From Diphasiastrum complanatum (lineage: Eukaryota > Streptophyta > Lycopodiopsida > Lycopodiales > Lycopodiaceae): DNA of 64,000 bases. This document shows positions 44,634 through 56,433 of this stretch, one piece after another. The stretch lies in NCBI GenBank assembly GCA_029204225.1, contig CM055094.1, forward strand, positions 5,262,063 through 5,326,062. The letters run 5' to 3'. The translations under genes and the position numbers were made by a program. Position 1 is the stretch's first letter. Each line of letters opens with the position of its first letter. Below the pieces are notes generated by a model. The model saw nothing but the letters and a program-made list of their open reading frames with translations. It did no database searches and was not told the DNA's origin.

Positions 44634-45551
44634 TGTTGCGTCGGTGCCTCAAAGGGCGCTGGAACTTGAGCGGTTTCCACAACACGCGCTTAAGTCTAAC
44701 ATTCATCCATCATGCACTTATGTAAAAGCCAACTTAGAAACGTAACAAGCTTAACCATTCAGACTTAAGAAAACTTGAATCCCAACCAACCCCAAAGCCA
44801 ACTCAGAATCCGTCTTCAAAAGATAACCAAAGGCATAGACAAGCCACACATGAAACCCAAGGCATACTGGTCGCCAAACTGACCAATTGGCATAGCGACA
44901 AGCCACACGTCGATGATGAGGACCCTTAGGCGCCGGCGACGCAAAAAGGTTGTAGTAAGGGTCCTTCCACTTGGACCAGTCCCGGAGGCGAAACCGAAAT
45001 GGTAATCATCCCCAAGGATCAACTTTATTAGATTTGGAAGAGATTACATTCATACATAGACTGACCGGTCTCGGGGCCACCAACACGTGCTGGGCATTGT
45101 GCCTGGCTGGTGCTGGTAGACGGAGCTGAGACCTGGCGACTGGATTCCTGGCGCTGGTTGAGCTACCCAAGTTTCTGTCTACCAGACTCCCCCTATAGTT
45201 CTGTTGTGATTCGGCGCACCCCCTCTGTTCTGAAACATAGCGCTTTCTGGTAAAGCACGCTTTTTAGGACTTAGTTTTTATTTTGCTGATTAAGCCTGAC
45301 AAGCTTGGCAGAATCAGTCTAGCTCCCGGACATGGGTCCTGGGAGCCGTCCCGGTGGCAGAATCAACTTGCTTCCTAACTAGGCCATGACTCGAGCTCCA
45401 GAGCTAGCTCATGACTTGTGACTACTTGACTGGCTCACCACAGGTCGGAGGCTCGGTCCTTGACGTTATAACTTGCTCTGGGACCTTAGGGAGCGTCACC
45501 CCTTAGAGTCTTACAGGGCGCACTAGGTGCACCTGAGTCAGCTTTACAACA
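44634..45551 (-). repeat. LTR of chromovirus B (L3)
   Basis: 918 bp, same ends as L2; followed by TSD CCATG and gypsy A pol sequence. Confidence 0.85.
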
Positions 45552-45697
45552 CCATGCTGGTAGACCTTATTGTTGTAATTCGATCTACAGAGCATGCATC
45601 AAAGAAGAACTTCAAAAGCTCGTGGAGGCAGATTTCATCTATGAGGTGGAACATAAAGATTGGGTATCACCTATCGCTGTGGTCCCAAAGAAGAATG
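45552..45697 (+). pseudogene. Gypsy A pol piece between the two B insertions (copy 1)
   Basis: 146 bp, open throughout: CIKEELQKLVEADFIYEVE and DWVSPIAVVPKKN, the segment that leads into RT. It continues logically from 40977 and into 53443. Confidence 0.85.
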
Positions 45698-46312
45698 TGT
45701 TGCGTCGGCGCCTCAAAGGGCGCTGGGACTTGAGCGGTTTCCACAACACGCGCTTAAGTCTAACATTCATCCATCATGCACTTACGTAAAAGCCAACTTA
45801 GAAACGTAACAAGCTTAACCATTCAGACTTAAGAAAACTGGAATCTCAACCAACCCCAAAGCCAACTCAGAATCCGTCTTCAAAAGGTAACCAAAGGCAT
45901 AGACAAGCCACACATGAAACCCAAGGCATACTGGTCGCCAAACTGACCAATTGGCATAGCGACAAGCCACACGTCGATGATGAGGACCCTTAGGCGCCGG
46001 CGACGCAAAAAGGTTGTAGTAAGGGTCCTTCCACTTGGACCAGTCCCGGAGGCGAAACCGAAATGGTAATCATCTCCAAGGATCAACTTTATTAGATTTG
46101 GAAGAGATTACATTCATACATAGACTGACCGGTCTCGGGGCCACCAACACGTGCTGGGCATTGTGCCTGGCTGGTGCTGGTAGAGGGAGCTGAGACCTGG
46201 CGACTAGATTCCTGGCACTGGTTGAGCTGCCCAAGTTTCTGTCTACCGGACTCCCCCTATAGTTCTGCTGTGATTCGGCGCACCCCCTCTGTTCTAAAAC
46301 ATAGTGCTTTCT
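45698..46312 (-). repeat. Truncated LTR of chromovirus B (L4)
   Basis: First 615 bp of the B LTR (plus orientation), ending at 'catagtgctttct'. Confidence 0.8.
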
Positions 46313-46647
46313 CTATATCAATGGTTAACCCGTACAGTTCGAATATGTCACACCGCACCCCACAAGGCACGGACCGTGCTTTCACCTACCTAGACAGCAC
46401 TTTGCCTCATCTAACCTACGTGTAGACGGTGCCAGGCCCGAACCGCGAGAACTGACCGTGCTTACACCTCAAGGGCAACACATTGACTCATCAAGTCCCC
46501 CGTTCTGCCGACCACCCGACCGTGGACGCACCCGTGCTTACACTGTGGGCAGCACCTTGCACAACGGCTGTCCTGACAAATCCCAAAAAAAGTGGTCCTC
46601 TCTGTGAGACTTGCGTAGCTGACCGACTAGTCGGCTCTGATACCACA
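46313..46647 (-). other. Chromovirus B leader with primer site
   Basis: Primer site TGGTATCAGAGC on the minus strand at 46634-46645, two bases from LTR L5. The leader is the reverse complement of 49956-50280. Confidence 0.75.
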
Positions 46648-47566
46648 TGTTGCGTCGGCGCCTCAGAGGGGCGCTGGGACTTGAGCGGTTTTCCCAACAC
46701 GCGCTTAAGTCTAACATTCATCCATCATGCACTTACGTAAAAGCCAACTCAGAAACATAACAAGCTTAACCATTCAGACCTAAGAAAATTGGAATCCCAA
46801 CCAACCCGAAAGCCAACTCAGAATCCGTCACCAAAAGGTAACCAAAGGCAAAGACAAGCCACACATGAAACTTGAGGCATAGTGGTCACCAAACTGACCA
46901 ATTGGCATAGCGGCAAGCCACATGTCGATGACGAGGACCCTTAGGTACCGGCGACGCAAAAAGGTTGTAGTAAGGGTCCTTCCACTTGGACCAGTCCCGG
47001 AGGCGAAACCGAAATGGTAATCATCCCCAAGGATCAACTTTATTAGATTTGGAAGAGATTACATTCATACATAGACTGACCGGTCTCGGGGCCACCAACA
47101 CGTGCTGGGCATTGTGCCTGGCTGGTGATGGTAGAGGGAGCTGAGACCTGGCGACTGGATTCCTGGCGCTGGTTGAGCTACCCAAGTTTCTGTCTACCAG
47201 ACTCCCCCTATAGTTCTGTTGTGATTCGGCGCACTTCCTCTGTTCTAAAACATAGCGCTTTCTGGTAAAGCACACTTTTTAGGACTTAGTTTTTATTTTG
47301 CTGATTAAGCCTGACAAGCTTGGCAGAATCAGTCTGGCTCCCGGACATGGGTCCTGGGAGCCGTCCCGGCGGCAGAATCAACTTGCTTCCTGACTAGGCC
47401 ATGACTCGAGCTCCAGAGCTAGCTCATGACTTGTGACTACTTGACTGGCTCACCACAGGTCGGAGGCTCGGTCCTTGACGTTATAACTTGCTCTGGGACC
47501 TTAGGGAGCTTCACCCTTTAGAGTCTTACAGGGCGCACTAGGTGCACCTGAGTCAGCTTTACAACA
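46648..47566 (-). repeat. LTR of chromovirus B (L5)
   Basis: 919 bp, complete, followed by CCATG and the second 146-bp gypsy piece. Confidence 0.85.
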
Positions 47567-47712
47567 CCATGCTGGTAGACCTTATTGTTGTAATTCGATC
47601 TACAGAGCATGCATCAAAGAAGAACTTCAAAAGCTCGTGGAGGCAGATTTCATCTATGAGGTAGAACATACAGATTGGGTATCACCTATCGCTGTGGTCC
47701 CAAAGAAGAATG
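47567..47712 (+). repeat. Gypsy A pol piece, copy 2 of the 146-bp segment
   Basis: Nearly identical to 45552-45697 (for example gtggaacataaag against gtagaacatacag). Flanked by complete B LTRs on both sides, which marks it as a product of LTR-LTR unequal crossing over. Confidence 0.85.
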
Positions 47713-48630
47713 TGTTGCGTCGGCGCCTCAAAGGGCGCTGGGACTTGAGCGGTTTCCACAACACGCGCTTAAGTCTAACATTCATCCATCATGCACTTAC
47801 GTAAAAGCCAACTTAGAAACGTAACAAGCTTAACCATTCAGACTTAAGAAAACTGGAATCCCAACCAACCCCAAAGCCAACTCAAAATCCGTCTTCAAAA
47901 GATAACCAAAGGCATAGACAAGCCACACATGAAACCCAAGGCATACTGGTCGCCAAACTGACCAATTGGCATAGCGACAAGCCACACGTCGATGATGAGG
48001 ACCCTTAGGCGCTGGCGACGCAAAAAGGTTGTAGTAAGGGTCCTTCCACTTGGACCAGTCCCGGAGGCGAAACCGAAATGGTAATCATCCCCAAGGATCA
48101 ACTTTATTAGATTTGGAAGAGATTACATTCATACATAGACTGACCGGTCTCGGGGCCACCAACACGTGCTGGGCATTGTGCCTGGCTGGTGCTGGTAGAG
48201 GGAGCTGAGACCTGGCGACTAGATTCCTGGCACTGGTTGAGCTGCCCAAGTTTCTGTCTGCCGGACTCCCCCTATAGTTCTGCTGTGATTCGGCGCACCC
48301 CCTCTGTTCTGAGACATAGTGCTTTCTGGTAAAACATGCTTTTTCAGACTTGGTTTTTATTTTGCTGATTAAGATTGGCAAGCCTGGCAGAATCAGTCTG
48401 GCTCTCGGACATGGGTCCCGGGAGCCGTCCCTGCGGCAAAATCAACTTGCTTCATGACAAGGCCGTGACTCGAGCTCCAAAGGTAGCTCATGACTTGTGA
48501 CTACTTGACTGGCTCACCAAAGGTCGGAGGCTCAATCCTCGACGTTCTAACTTGCTCTGGGACCTTAGGGAGCGTCACCCCTTAGGGTCTTACAGGGCAC
48601 GTTGGGTGCACCTGAGTCAGCTTTACAACA
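47713..48630 (-). repeat. LTR of chromovirus B (L6)
   Basis: 918 bp, complete; followed by the same internal sequence ('tcgtcccctcgattgaaaaa') as L2. Confidence 0.85.
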
Positions 48631-48869
48631 TCGTCCCCTCGATTGAAAAAGCTGATGTCCTCATCAGGGCTAAACTAGACCTAGGACGTATGGCACGGGC
48701 TTAATTCACCGGCCTTAACAACTTTGAATTAAAAATACATTGGCAGTAGCACATGAAAAGTGTAGATAAAGTTCACTTATGTAAAACCTGTGTAAACCTG
48801 CAAGTGATTTATTGACAAACTTAAGAAAGATACCTGGAAGTTCCTTGAACTTCAGAATGGCCATGAGTG

Positions 48870-49638
48870 TTTATGTAGGAGGCATGCCGCCAGGTAGTGC
48901 TTTGTGTGCCAATTTGGGAAAACGGCTATTGCGTTGATTCTTCTGCAGATAATCTGCCAGTACATCAGGGGCTCCCTCCTTAAGTTTGTCTTCGTACTCC
49001 CAAGAAGCCTCAATGAGTGGAGCCCGTAGCCACTTCACTAGATATTCACGTTGAATGCCAGTTCACTTTCTATGTGTCAATATTTGTTCTGGTACAAGCT
49101 GCCTCTTCGTATCATCAAGTGTCGTTGGTGGGTACGGAGTTCGTGTTTCCGATCGAAATCGCTCATCTGGTTTGTACCGTTTGAGTAATGAGATATGAAA
49201 CACATTGTGTATATCCAAGCTGGATGGCAGCGCCAATCGGTAAGCCACTGGGTTGATTTTCTTGGTGACATAATATGGCCCTGCATAAGGTCGAACGAAC
49301 TTATGAGAGAAACCTTTTGGTAATGCAATGTTCTTTGTGTTCAGCCGCACTTGATCACCTTCCTCAAATTCCAGTTCTCGTCGATGTGGGTTTACGTAGC
49401 TATCACTGAACTTTTAGTTGGTACCAGATGAACTTGCTTTGAAAAGAGGTCAACCACCATATAAATTGAGTCGAAGCCTTGGCACCGTGGTAGTTGAACA
49501 ATAAAATCCATGCTCACCGAATCCCATGGGTATGCTGGTACCGGTAATGGTTGGAGTAGTCTTGCTGGAGCTAGCGGTTCCACCTTCACTTGTTGACATG
49601 TCGAGCATGTTTGCACATAGGATTCAACGTCTGCCCAC
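48870..49638 (-). pseudogene. Chromovirus B integrase and chromodomain, second copy
   Basis: Near-duplicate of 42120-42890: integrase start (49392-49616), the same core deletion, GPY/F module (49063-49350) and a chromodomain piece (about 48880-49062) broken by a stop at about 49063. Together with the LTR and inverted fragment, 47713-49953 parallels 40978-43215. Confidence 0.85.
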
Positions 49639-49953
49639 CTTTTTGCGTCGCCGGCGCCTAAGGGTCCACGTCACCGACGTATGGCTTGCCGCTATGCCAA
49701 TTGGTCAATTTGGCGACCACTATGCCTTGGGTTTCATGTGTGGCTTGTCTTTGCCTTTGGTTACCTTTTGGGGACGGATTCTAAGTTGGCTTTTGGGTTG
49801 GTTGGGATTCTTGTTTTCTTAAGTTTGAATGGTTAAGCTTGTTACGTTTCTGAGTTGGCTTTTACGTAAGTGCATGATGGATGAATGTTAGACTTAAGCG
49901 CGTGTTGGGAAAGTCGCTCAAGTCCCAGCGCCCTTTGGGGCGCCGGTGCAACA
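49639..49953 (+). repeat. Inverted LTR fragment, second copy
   Basis: Plus-orientation end of the B LTR finishing in GGTGCAACA, directly followed by the primer site TGGTATCAGAGC at 49956-49967. Confidence 0.85.
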
Positions 49954-50661
49954 TGTGGTATCAGAGCCGACTAGCCGGCAGCTACGCAAGTCTGACAGGG
50001 ATGGCCACATTTTGGGATTTGTCAAGACAACTGTTGTGCAAGGTGTTGCCCATAGTGTAAGCACGGGTGCATCCACGGTCGTGGTGGTCGGTAGAACGAG
50101 GGACTTGATGAGGCAAGGTGCTGCTCTTGAGGTGTAAGCACAGTCAGTTCTCGCGGTTCGGGCCTGGCACCGTCTGTACGTAGGACAGATGAGGCAATGT
50201 GCTGCCATTAGGTTGGTGAAAGCACGGTCTGTGCCTTGTGGGGTGCGGGGTGATATATTCGAACTGTACGGGTTAACCATTAATACATAGATGCTGCTCA
50301 AATTTGGGTGTAAAGCACGGGTGGTTAGTTGCTGGTGTGGGATAGCTACTGATCATTTAGCTATAAGGGCTATCGACCAAAAAGTGGTGGGACGTGACTG
50401 AGGCAATGTGCTGCTTAATGGTGAAAGCACGGATGGTTGGATGGATGTTTCCTCGTGGGCTAATCCTGTGATAGATTTGAGTGGGCGCGGCTAGGCAAAG
50501 GTCGTACGTCCGGTCTCAAGGGGAATGTGGCTTGAGAGGGATCCTCTGTGTTTGCTTTGGTTGGTATGTTCGTTTGTGGTGTGCTTGTTTGGACCTGAAT
50601 AACCCCTGGTTGCTTAAATTCTTCCAGGTGATCTGATCTAGTTGGGAGTTGAAGGAGGAGT
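49954..50661 (+). other. Chromovirus B leader, gag not found
   Basis: Primer site at 49956-49967, then 700 bp with repeated 'aggtgctgc', 'aagcacgg' phrases and no gag frame. Gag seems to be deleted from every B copy in the window. Confidence 0.55.
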
Positions 50662-52896
50662 TTGCATTTGTGGGTGGACGACATACAAAGTATGGAAAGG
50701 AGCTTCCATGGGGCAACCCCCAAGATTGGTTCAAGATTATTATTTCTATCCGGAAAGATCGCGGGGAGGAAGTCAAATTTCATGATCGACTCCGGAGCTT
50801 CACATAACTATATTTCAAGGAGCGTAGTGGAACAGTTCAGCTTGCCGACCAGAAATGTAACATCAACGCCCAAGGTAGAAACAACAAAGGGAGCACTGGA
50901 CGTAGACAAAGCAACATTGAACATCCCGGTGCAAGTTGGGAGATGGAAGGCTAAACTTAGCTTTTTGATTTTAGAGATGGATGCCTTCGATGTAATTTTG
51001 GGCCTTCCCTGGCTAAATGAACATTGTATTGCAGTTTTGGGTAGGAGCTCAAACTTGGTTCTCTTGGATTACAAGGGACGAATATGTATGACAAAAGCTC
51101 TGCCTGGAGGGAACGCTAAGGGCACCGATATTGAACAAAATCTGGTTGCTGCATCTGTAATTAAAAGCATGGCGAAAGGGAAAAGGTCAAAGTGCTTTCT
51201 TTGTATCTGTAGAGAGGTTCCAGAAGGGAAAAACGCACAACAAAAAACCTTGCCAAAGGAGGTGGCAGATTTGCTAGAGGAATTTAGTGATGTGTTTCCA
51301 GAAGAACTCCCAGCTAAGTTACCTCCTCGAAGACCCTATAGAATGTCCCAAGAAGAGTTGGTGGAACTGAAAAGACAGCTTGGTGAATTGATAGACAAAG
51401 CATTCATTAGACCCAGTGCTTCGCCTTTTGGAGCCCCAGTGTTATTCGTGGAAAAGGCGGACAAGACACTGCTGATGTGTGTGGATTACCGCATGCTCAA
51501 CAAAGGTACCATCAAGAACAAGTATCCCATGCCTAGAATTGATGACCTGTTTGACCAGCTCAAACATGCCAGATATTTTAGCCGAATAGATCTCAGATTT
51601 GGATATCACCAAATTCGAATAGCTAAAGGCGATGAGCACAAAACGGCTTTTCGAACACGGTATGGGAGCCACGAATTCAGGGTGATGTCGTTCGGTCTAA
51701 CAAACACACCAGCCACTTTTTGTACGTTGATGAACAACATTTTTCAAGACTGCTTAGATGAATTTGTCATCGTGTACATCGAGACATCTTGGTGTTTAGT
51801 TGTAGCCTCAAAGATCACATTAAACATTTAAGGACGGTCCTCCAACGACTGAGGAAGAACAGCTTGTTCGAGAAAAGAGAAAAATGTGAATTTGTGGTAG
51901 AGGAAGTTGATTTCCTTGGACATGTTATAGGCTACGGACGAATTCGGATTGATCCTAAGAAGATCAAGATTATCTTGGATTGGCTGGCTTCTAAAACTGT
52001 TCACGACATCAAATCCTTTGTGGGCTTATGTAACTAATAGGAGATTCATTGAGGCATTTAGCAAAATTGTGGCACCACTGTTGGAGCAGACCAAGACTCA
52101 TTTGAAGATGACATGGACACCAGAATGTGAAGCAACATTCCAAGAACTAAAACGACGGATCACTCAAGAACCTATCCTTGCCTTACCGGACTTTAGCAAA
52201 CCTTTCGAAATACATACAGACGCGTCGAACTTTGCTATTGGGGCCGTGTTGATGCAAGACGGAAAACTTGTTGCATATTTTTCAAAGAAATTGAGTGACG
52301 TAGAGCGACGATGGCCAACTCATGAAAAAGAAATGGTCGCAGTAGTTCAAGCAGTGGAGCATTGGAAACATTATGTGGCAGGAAAACCCTTTAAGGTGTT
52401 CACTGATAATGTATCACTCAAGTACTTCTCATCCCAAGGTATGCTCATGCCAAAGCAAATGCAATGGCAAAACTTTCTCTCAAAATTCAATATAGACATT
52501 GTACACACGGCGGGAAAGAACAATGTGGTGGCGGACGCACTAAGTAGACAGGAACACTTGATGGCAACGGTGACAACTCAGGTGACTGGCCTACTCCAAG
52601 AAATCAGGAAGAATTATGGTGCAGATGCGTTGGCAAAGGACTAAATGATCGAATTCCAGCTAGGAAAGCCTCATAAACATTTCGCTTGGAAAGATCAAAT
52701 GGTTGTTTATAAACAACGCAGAGCATATGTCCCAGACAACATCAACCTGAGGAAGAAAGTCTTGCGAGAACATCATGACGTACTAGCCGTCGGACATCCA
52801 GGGGCGAATCGCATGTATGAACTTCTCAAAAGAGGCTTCTATTGGCCAAGGGTCCTTCCACTTGGACCAGTCCCGGAGGCGAAACCAAAATGGTAA
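50662..52896 (+). pseudogene. Chromovirus B protease, RT, RNase H and integrase start (inverted segment)
   Basis: Frame 1 (50662-51831): protease [24 protein letters not shown], then RT ([35 protein letters not shown]). A one-base loss at the active site (after YI, about 51780) shifts the frame to 51789-52037; a stop and another shift follow at about 52036. RNase H runs to 52644 (IHTDASNFAIGAVLMQDG, NNVVADALSRQ), TAA, then the integrase zinc region (HPGANRMYELLKRGFYWPR) to about 52848, where it fuses to LTR L7. Most complete B coding copy here; inactive. Confidence 0.9.
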
Positions 52897-53442
52897 TCAT
52901 CCCCAAGGATCAACTTTATTAGATTTGAAAGAGGTTACATTCATACATAGACTGACCGGTCTCGGGGCCACCAACACGTGCTGGGCATTGTGCCTGGCTG
53001 GTGCTGGTAGAGGGAGCTGAAACCTGGCGACTGGATTCCTGGCGCTGGTTGAGCTGCCCAAGTTTCTGTCTGCCAGACTCCCCCTATAGTTCTGTTGTGA
53101 TTCGGCGCACCCCCTCTGTTCTGAAACATAGTGCTTTCTAGTAAAACACACTTTTTAGGACTTAGTTTTTATTTTGCTGATTAAGCATGGCAAGCTTGGC
53201 AGAATCAGTCTGGCTCCCGAACATGGGTCTCGGGAGCTGTCCAGGTGGCATAATCAACTTGCTTCCTGACTAGGCCATGACTCGAGCTCCAGAGCTAGCT
53301 CATGATTTGTGACTACTTGACTGGCTCACCACAGGTCGGAGGCTCAGTCCTTGACGTTCTAACTTGCTCTGGGACCTTAGGGAGCGTCACCCCTTAGAAT
53401 CTTACAGGGCACGCTGGGTGCACCTGAGTCAGCTTTACAACA
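52851..53442 (-). repeat. Truncated LTR of chromovirus B (L7)
   Basis: LTR positions about 327-918 (plus orientation); the missing first part is the inverted fragment at 49639-49953. Ends TTTACAACA before gypsy A sequence. Confidence 0.8.
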
Positions 53443-54463
53443 AAATGGGAAGCTTTGTATTTGTGTTGACTATCGCAAATTAAACGCTTCCACAGAAAGA
53501 GATCATTTTCCGCTCTTGTATGGCGAATCCATATTGGAAAACCTAGTTGAGAATGGAGTTTATTCCTTCCTAGATGGCTTCAGTGGATACAACTTAGTTG
53601 TTATCTCTGAAGAAGACCAACCCAAAACGGCTTTTGCTACAGAATGGGGTATCTTCTGCTGGTGCATTATGCCATTTGCATTGTGTAATGCGCCATGTAC
53701 CTTCCAACATGTCATGCAAGCAGCATTTTATGATCTTATTAGTGTTGCCATTGGTGCAGTGCTAACTCAACCAGGAGAGTACAAGAAGGACTATCCAATT
53801 CATTTCCTTAGTAGGCAATTAACATCTACGGAGATGAACTACACCACAACCAAGAGGGAAGCATTAGCGATGATTTATGCCATCGAGAAGTTTCAACATT
53901 ATCTTCTAGGTAAACCCTTTGTATTTTTCACAGATCAGCAAGCGTTACTTTACCTCGTGAACAAAACTTGCACAATAGGTAGAATCACATGTTTTTTGCT
54001 ATTACTACAAGCATTTGAATTTCGTATTGTTGTGCGCAAAGGATCGCAACATTTTGTCGCTGATCATCTATCCAGAATACCGGGTGATGAGAAACCAATG
54101 GAGGACATCAATGATGACCTACCCGATGCAATACTTTTTCAAGTTGACTGTACTCCCATGTGGGCCAAAGGCATCATAGAGTTTTTAACGACAGGGGTGC
54201 TAGATCCGACGTTGTTGAAACCTGCCCAACGCGCACTTATCTACAAGGTGGCACCCTATACACTTATAGCGGGACAACTTTATAGAAAGGGTGTAGACAA
54301 TGTGATTAGACGATGTTTGACTGAGGGCGAGATTATTTTCATCATATCCTTGCTACACGAAGGAGTTGGTAGTGGACACTTTGCCTCAGAAAACATAGCT
54401 AGGAAGATTTTACTAGCTGGGTATTGGTGGCCTTCGCTATTTAAGGACACTCATAACTTGTAA
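53443..54463 (+). pseudogene. Gypsy A RT and RNase H, internally deleted
   Basis: RT resumes with CVDYRKLNASTERDHFPL (frame before 53516), then YSFLDGFSGYNLVVISEEDQ, KTAFATEWGIFCW, APCTFQHVMQAAFYDL. At about 53745 it jumps straight to RNase H (VAIGAVLTQPGEYKKDYPIH, NYTTTKREALAMIYAIEKF, FTDQQALLYLV), so the YxDD active site and connection are deleted. The frame goes on to the integrase zinc domain (HEGVGSGHFASENIARKIL) and stops at 54463. Confidence 0.85.
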
Positions 54464-55265
54464 AGGCTTGTGATGTGTGCCAAAGAGCCAAAAGGCCACA
54501 ATTTTTAGATTATATGCCTTTAACCCCCATCTTATCTGAACAAGCATTTTTCAAATGGGGTATTGATTATGTAGGACCAATCAGTCCCACCGTGCGTTTC
54601 ACACAGGCAAGATATATTATCGTGGCGACAAATTATTGCACGAAGTGGACAGAGGCTCGGGCGGTAAAAAACGCCGATGCCAAAACCACTGCTCGGTTCC
54701 TTTATGAGCAGATCATTGTACGATTTGGTGCGCACTCGAAATCGTCAGCGACAGGGGTACGCACTTTTTGAACACAGTAATTGAACACTTGCTGTCGACC
54801 TTCCTAGTTGTTCATCGCAAAAGTGCCCCACATTACCCAAGATGTAACGGGCAGGCTGAGTCTACAAATAAGGTTCTATGCGAAATCCTTACGAAGACGG
54901 TGGAAGCCAGTCAATCGGATTGAGAGTTCAAGTTACATGCCACTTTATGGGCGTATCGCACAACACCCAAAAAGGCCACTGGCATGACACCATTCCTCAT
55001 GTATGGACAAGAGGCTGTGCTGCCTGTAGAATTCTATGTCCCATCTTTATGGGTAGCCTACGATTTGAAACTAGACGAAAGTCAGATCCTTGCCCATAGG
55101 CTATTCCACCTCCATAAGCTTTGCGATACAAGAGTCATTAGTGTGCATGCACAACAAGTGCACAAAAGACGTCAACAAGATTGGTATGACCGCCATATTA
55201 AGTTGAAAGAATTTAAAGAAGGAGATAGAGTCCTTCTCTATCAAGCGAAAGTACCATTAGGGCCG
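54464..55265 (+). pseudogene. Gypsy A integrase core, broken
   Basis: CQRAKRPQF, FKWGIDYVGPI, TNYCTKWTEARAVKNADAKT, then a shift near 54735 just before the second acidic site (readable as SDRG-like in another frame), PHYPR-type region 54825-54870, and from 54984 [17 protein letters not shown] to [13 protein letters not shown]. Interrupted at about 55266 by a fold-back element; the C-terminus resumes at 56290. Confidence 0.85.
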
Positions 55266-55626
55266 TTTTTGAACTCAAAAAGGGCCTCTTCCTTGCCTAA
55301 ACATGTTTGCTAATTAGGATTAATTGACTCATTAATCATCCTATGTGGCAGTTCACCCTGGGTTTATCATGGGTTAAGTTCTATTTTAGTAGGCTTCACT
55401 TAGGCCTAACATAATATAGCAAGGACACCTAATTTTTAATGTAGCCAAAAAATTTAAATCCAGTATAACATCTATTTTTTCAAGCCCTTCAAAATTCATT
55501 TTTTTAAGCTTAGAATGAGTGAAGAGGGGGCCCGATATTTCCTTGGACCCCCATTTTGAAAAAAAAATTTGAAAACAAAGGGGGAGGGGGATGGGAGTAC
55601 ATCTCCACCCCCCCCTTGTACCCTTG

Positions 55627-55708
<82 letters not shown>

Positions 55709-56302
55709 GGCCAGTTGGCCTGTCGCGCCCCACCCACCCCTCCGGGCCGCTGGCCCTCGTTGATTCGCGTGGCCCGGAGGGCCACACCTAACACCCCCCC
55801 TCCCTCGCTGTCCTGTCAAAGAGGGAGGGGGGTGACCTGGGAGCGCGCGCTCATCGCGCTCCCACCCGGCTCAGCGGCTCCAAGTGGGCAAGACTCCAGC
55901 TGAGCGAGAGAGGGGGGTGGGATGTACTCCCATCTTCCTCCCCCTTTTTTTTCAATTTTTTTTTTCAAAATGGGGGCCCAAGGAAATATCGGGCCCCCTT
56001 TTCACTCATTCTAAGCTTAAAAAGATGAATTTTGAAGGGCTTGAAAAATGGTTATATTGGTATTTAAAATTTAAATTTGAGCCTTCTCAAATCATCATTA
56101 CTATGGGTTGAGCAAGTAGAGTTAGAGGAGGGTTACTAGGAGGGTTAGAATTTGGAGATCTATTTTACACCATTGGATGTGCCATGTCATATGGACCATT
56201 CCATCTCAATTGTCACTCTCTTATTGGTACACATGTCATCATTAACACTAATTATAATTAGTGAAGAGGCCCTTTTTGAGTCCAAAAAGGGCCCTAATGA
56301 TA
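55262..56302. mobile_element. Fold-back / MITE-like DNA element in gypsy A integrase
   Basis: Left end ATTAGGGCCGTTTTTG followed by aactcaaaaagggcctcttc is mirrored at 56263-56302. Inner arms 55478-55625 and 55905-56050 (including 'aagcttagaatgagtgaa' and 'aaggaaatatcgggcc') are also inverted copies. The centre holds a (CT)n run and a GC-rich loop. No transposase. Target duplication not resolved; hAT- or Harbinger-type ends are both possible. Confidence 0.65.
55632..55706. repeat. (CT)n microsatellite
   Basis: About 37 CT units within the fold-back element. Long Arg-Glu or Leu-Ser ORFs across it are artefacts. Confidence 0.95.
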
Positions 56303-56433
56303 AGGGCAAACTTAAGCTTATTGGCCAAGGTTCCTATATCATTGATCATATCTTTGCCTCGGGCTACGCTAAACTTAAAACCCTCGAAAGCATCTCTCTG
56401 GACACGGTATTGAACGGGAGTAGATTACGGTGA
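56290..56433 (+). pseudogene. Gypsy A integrase C-terminus
   Basis: KGKLKLIGQGSYIIDHIFAS and KLKTLE, ending at TGA 56431-56433. This is the GPY-like end of the integrase, without a chromodomain. Confidence 0.7.

Larger units (their letters stand above)
40978..45551 (-). mobile_element. Chromovirus B, insertion 1, with TSD CCATG
   Basis: Two LTRs of 918 bp (40978-41895 and 44634-45551) flanked by CCATG at 40973-40977 and 45552-45556. Internal minus-strand order is RT, RNase H, an inverted LTR fragment, integrase, chromodomain. The 5' internal part (primer site, gag, protease) is absent: next to the right LTR stands 'cccaaagaagaatg', which is gypsy A pol sequence, so recombination has altered the unit. 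Confidence 0.8.
45698..53442 (-). mobile_element. Chromovirus B, insertion 2 complex, TSD GAATG/AAATG
   Basis: Begins at 45698 after 'gaagaatg' and ends at 53442 before 'aaatggg'; the gypsy A frame resumes as GKLCICVDYRKLN. It holds partial LTR L4, a 5' internal piece with primer site, LTR L5, a second copy of the 146-bp gypsy piece, LTR L6, integrase C-terminus, an inverted LTR piece, an inverted internal region on the plus strand, and partial LTR L7. Unequal exchange between LTRs plus an inversion explain this order. Confidence 0.75.

Noticed and set aside
40978-53442. CRISPR-like array suggested by repeated blocks
   Set aside because: The repeats are 918-bp LTRs with TG...CA ends, primer sites and retroelement genes, not short repeats with unique spacers.
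55386-55903. Long ORFs with runs of Arg-Glu or Ser-Leu
   Set aside because: Produced by the (CT)n microsatellite on both strands; the same holds for ORFs at 19387-19608 and 26729-27029.
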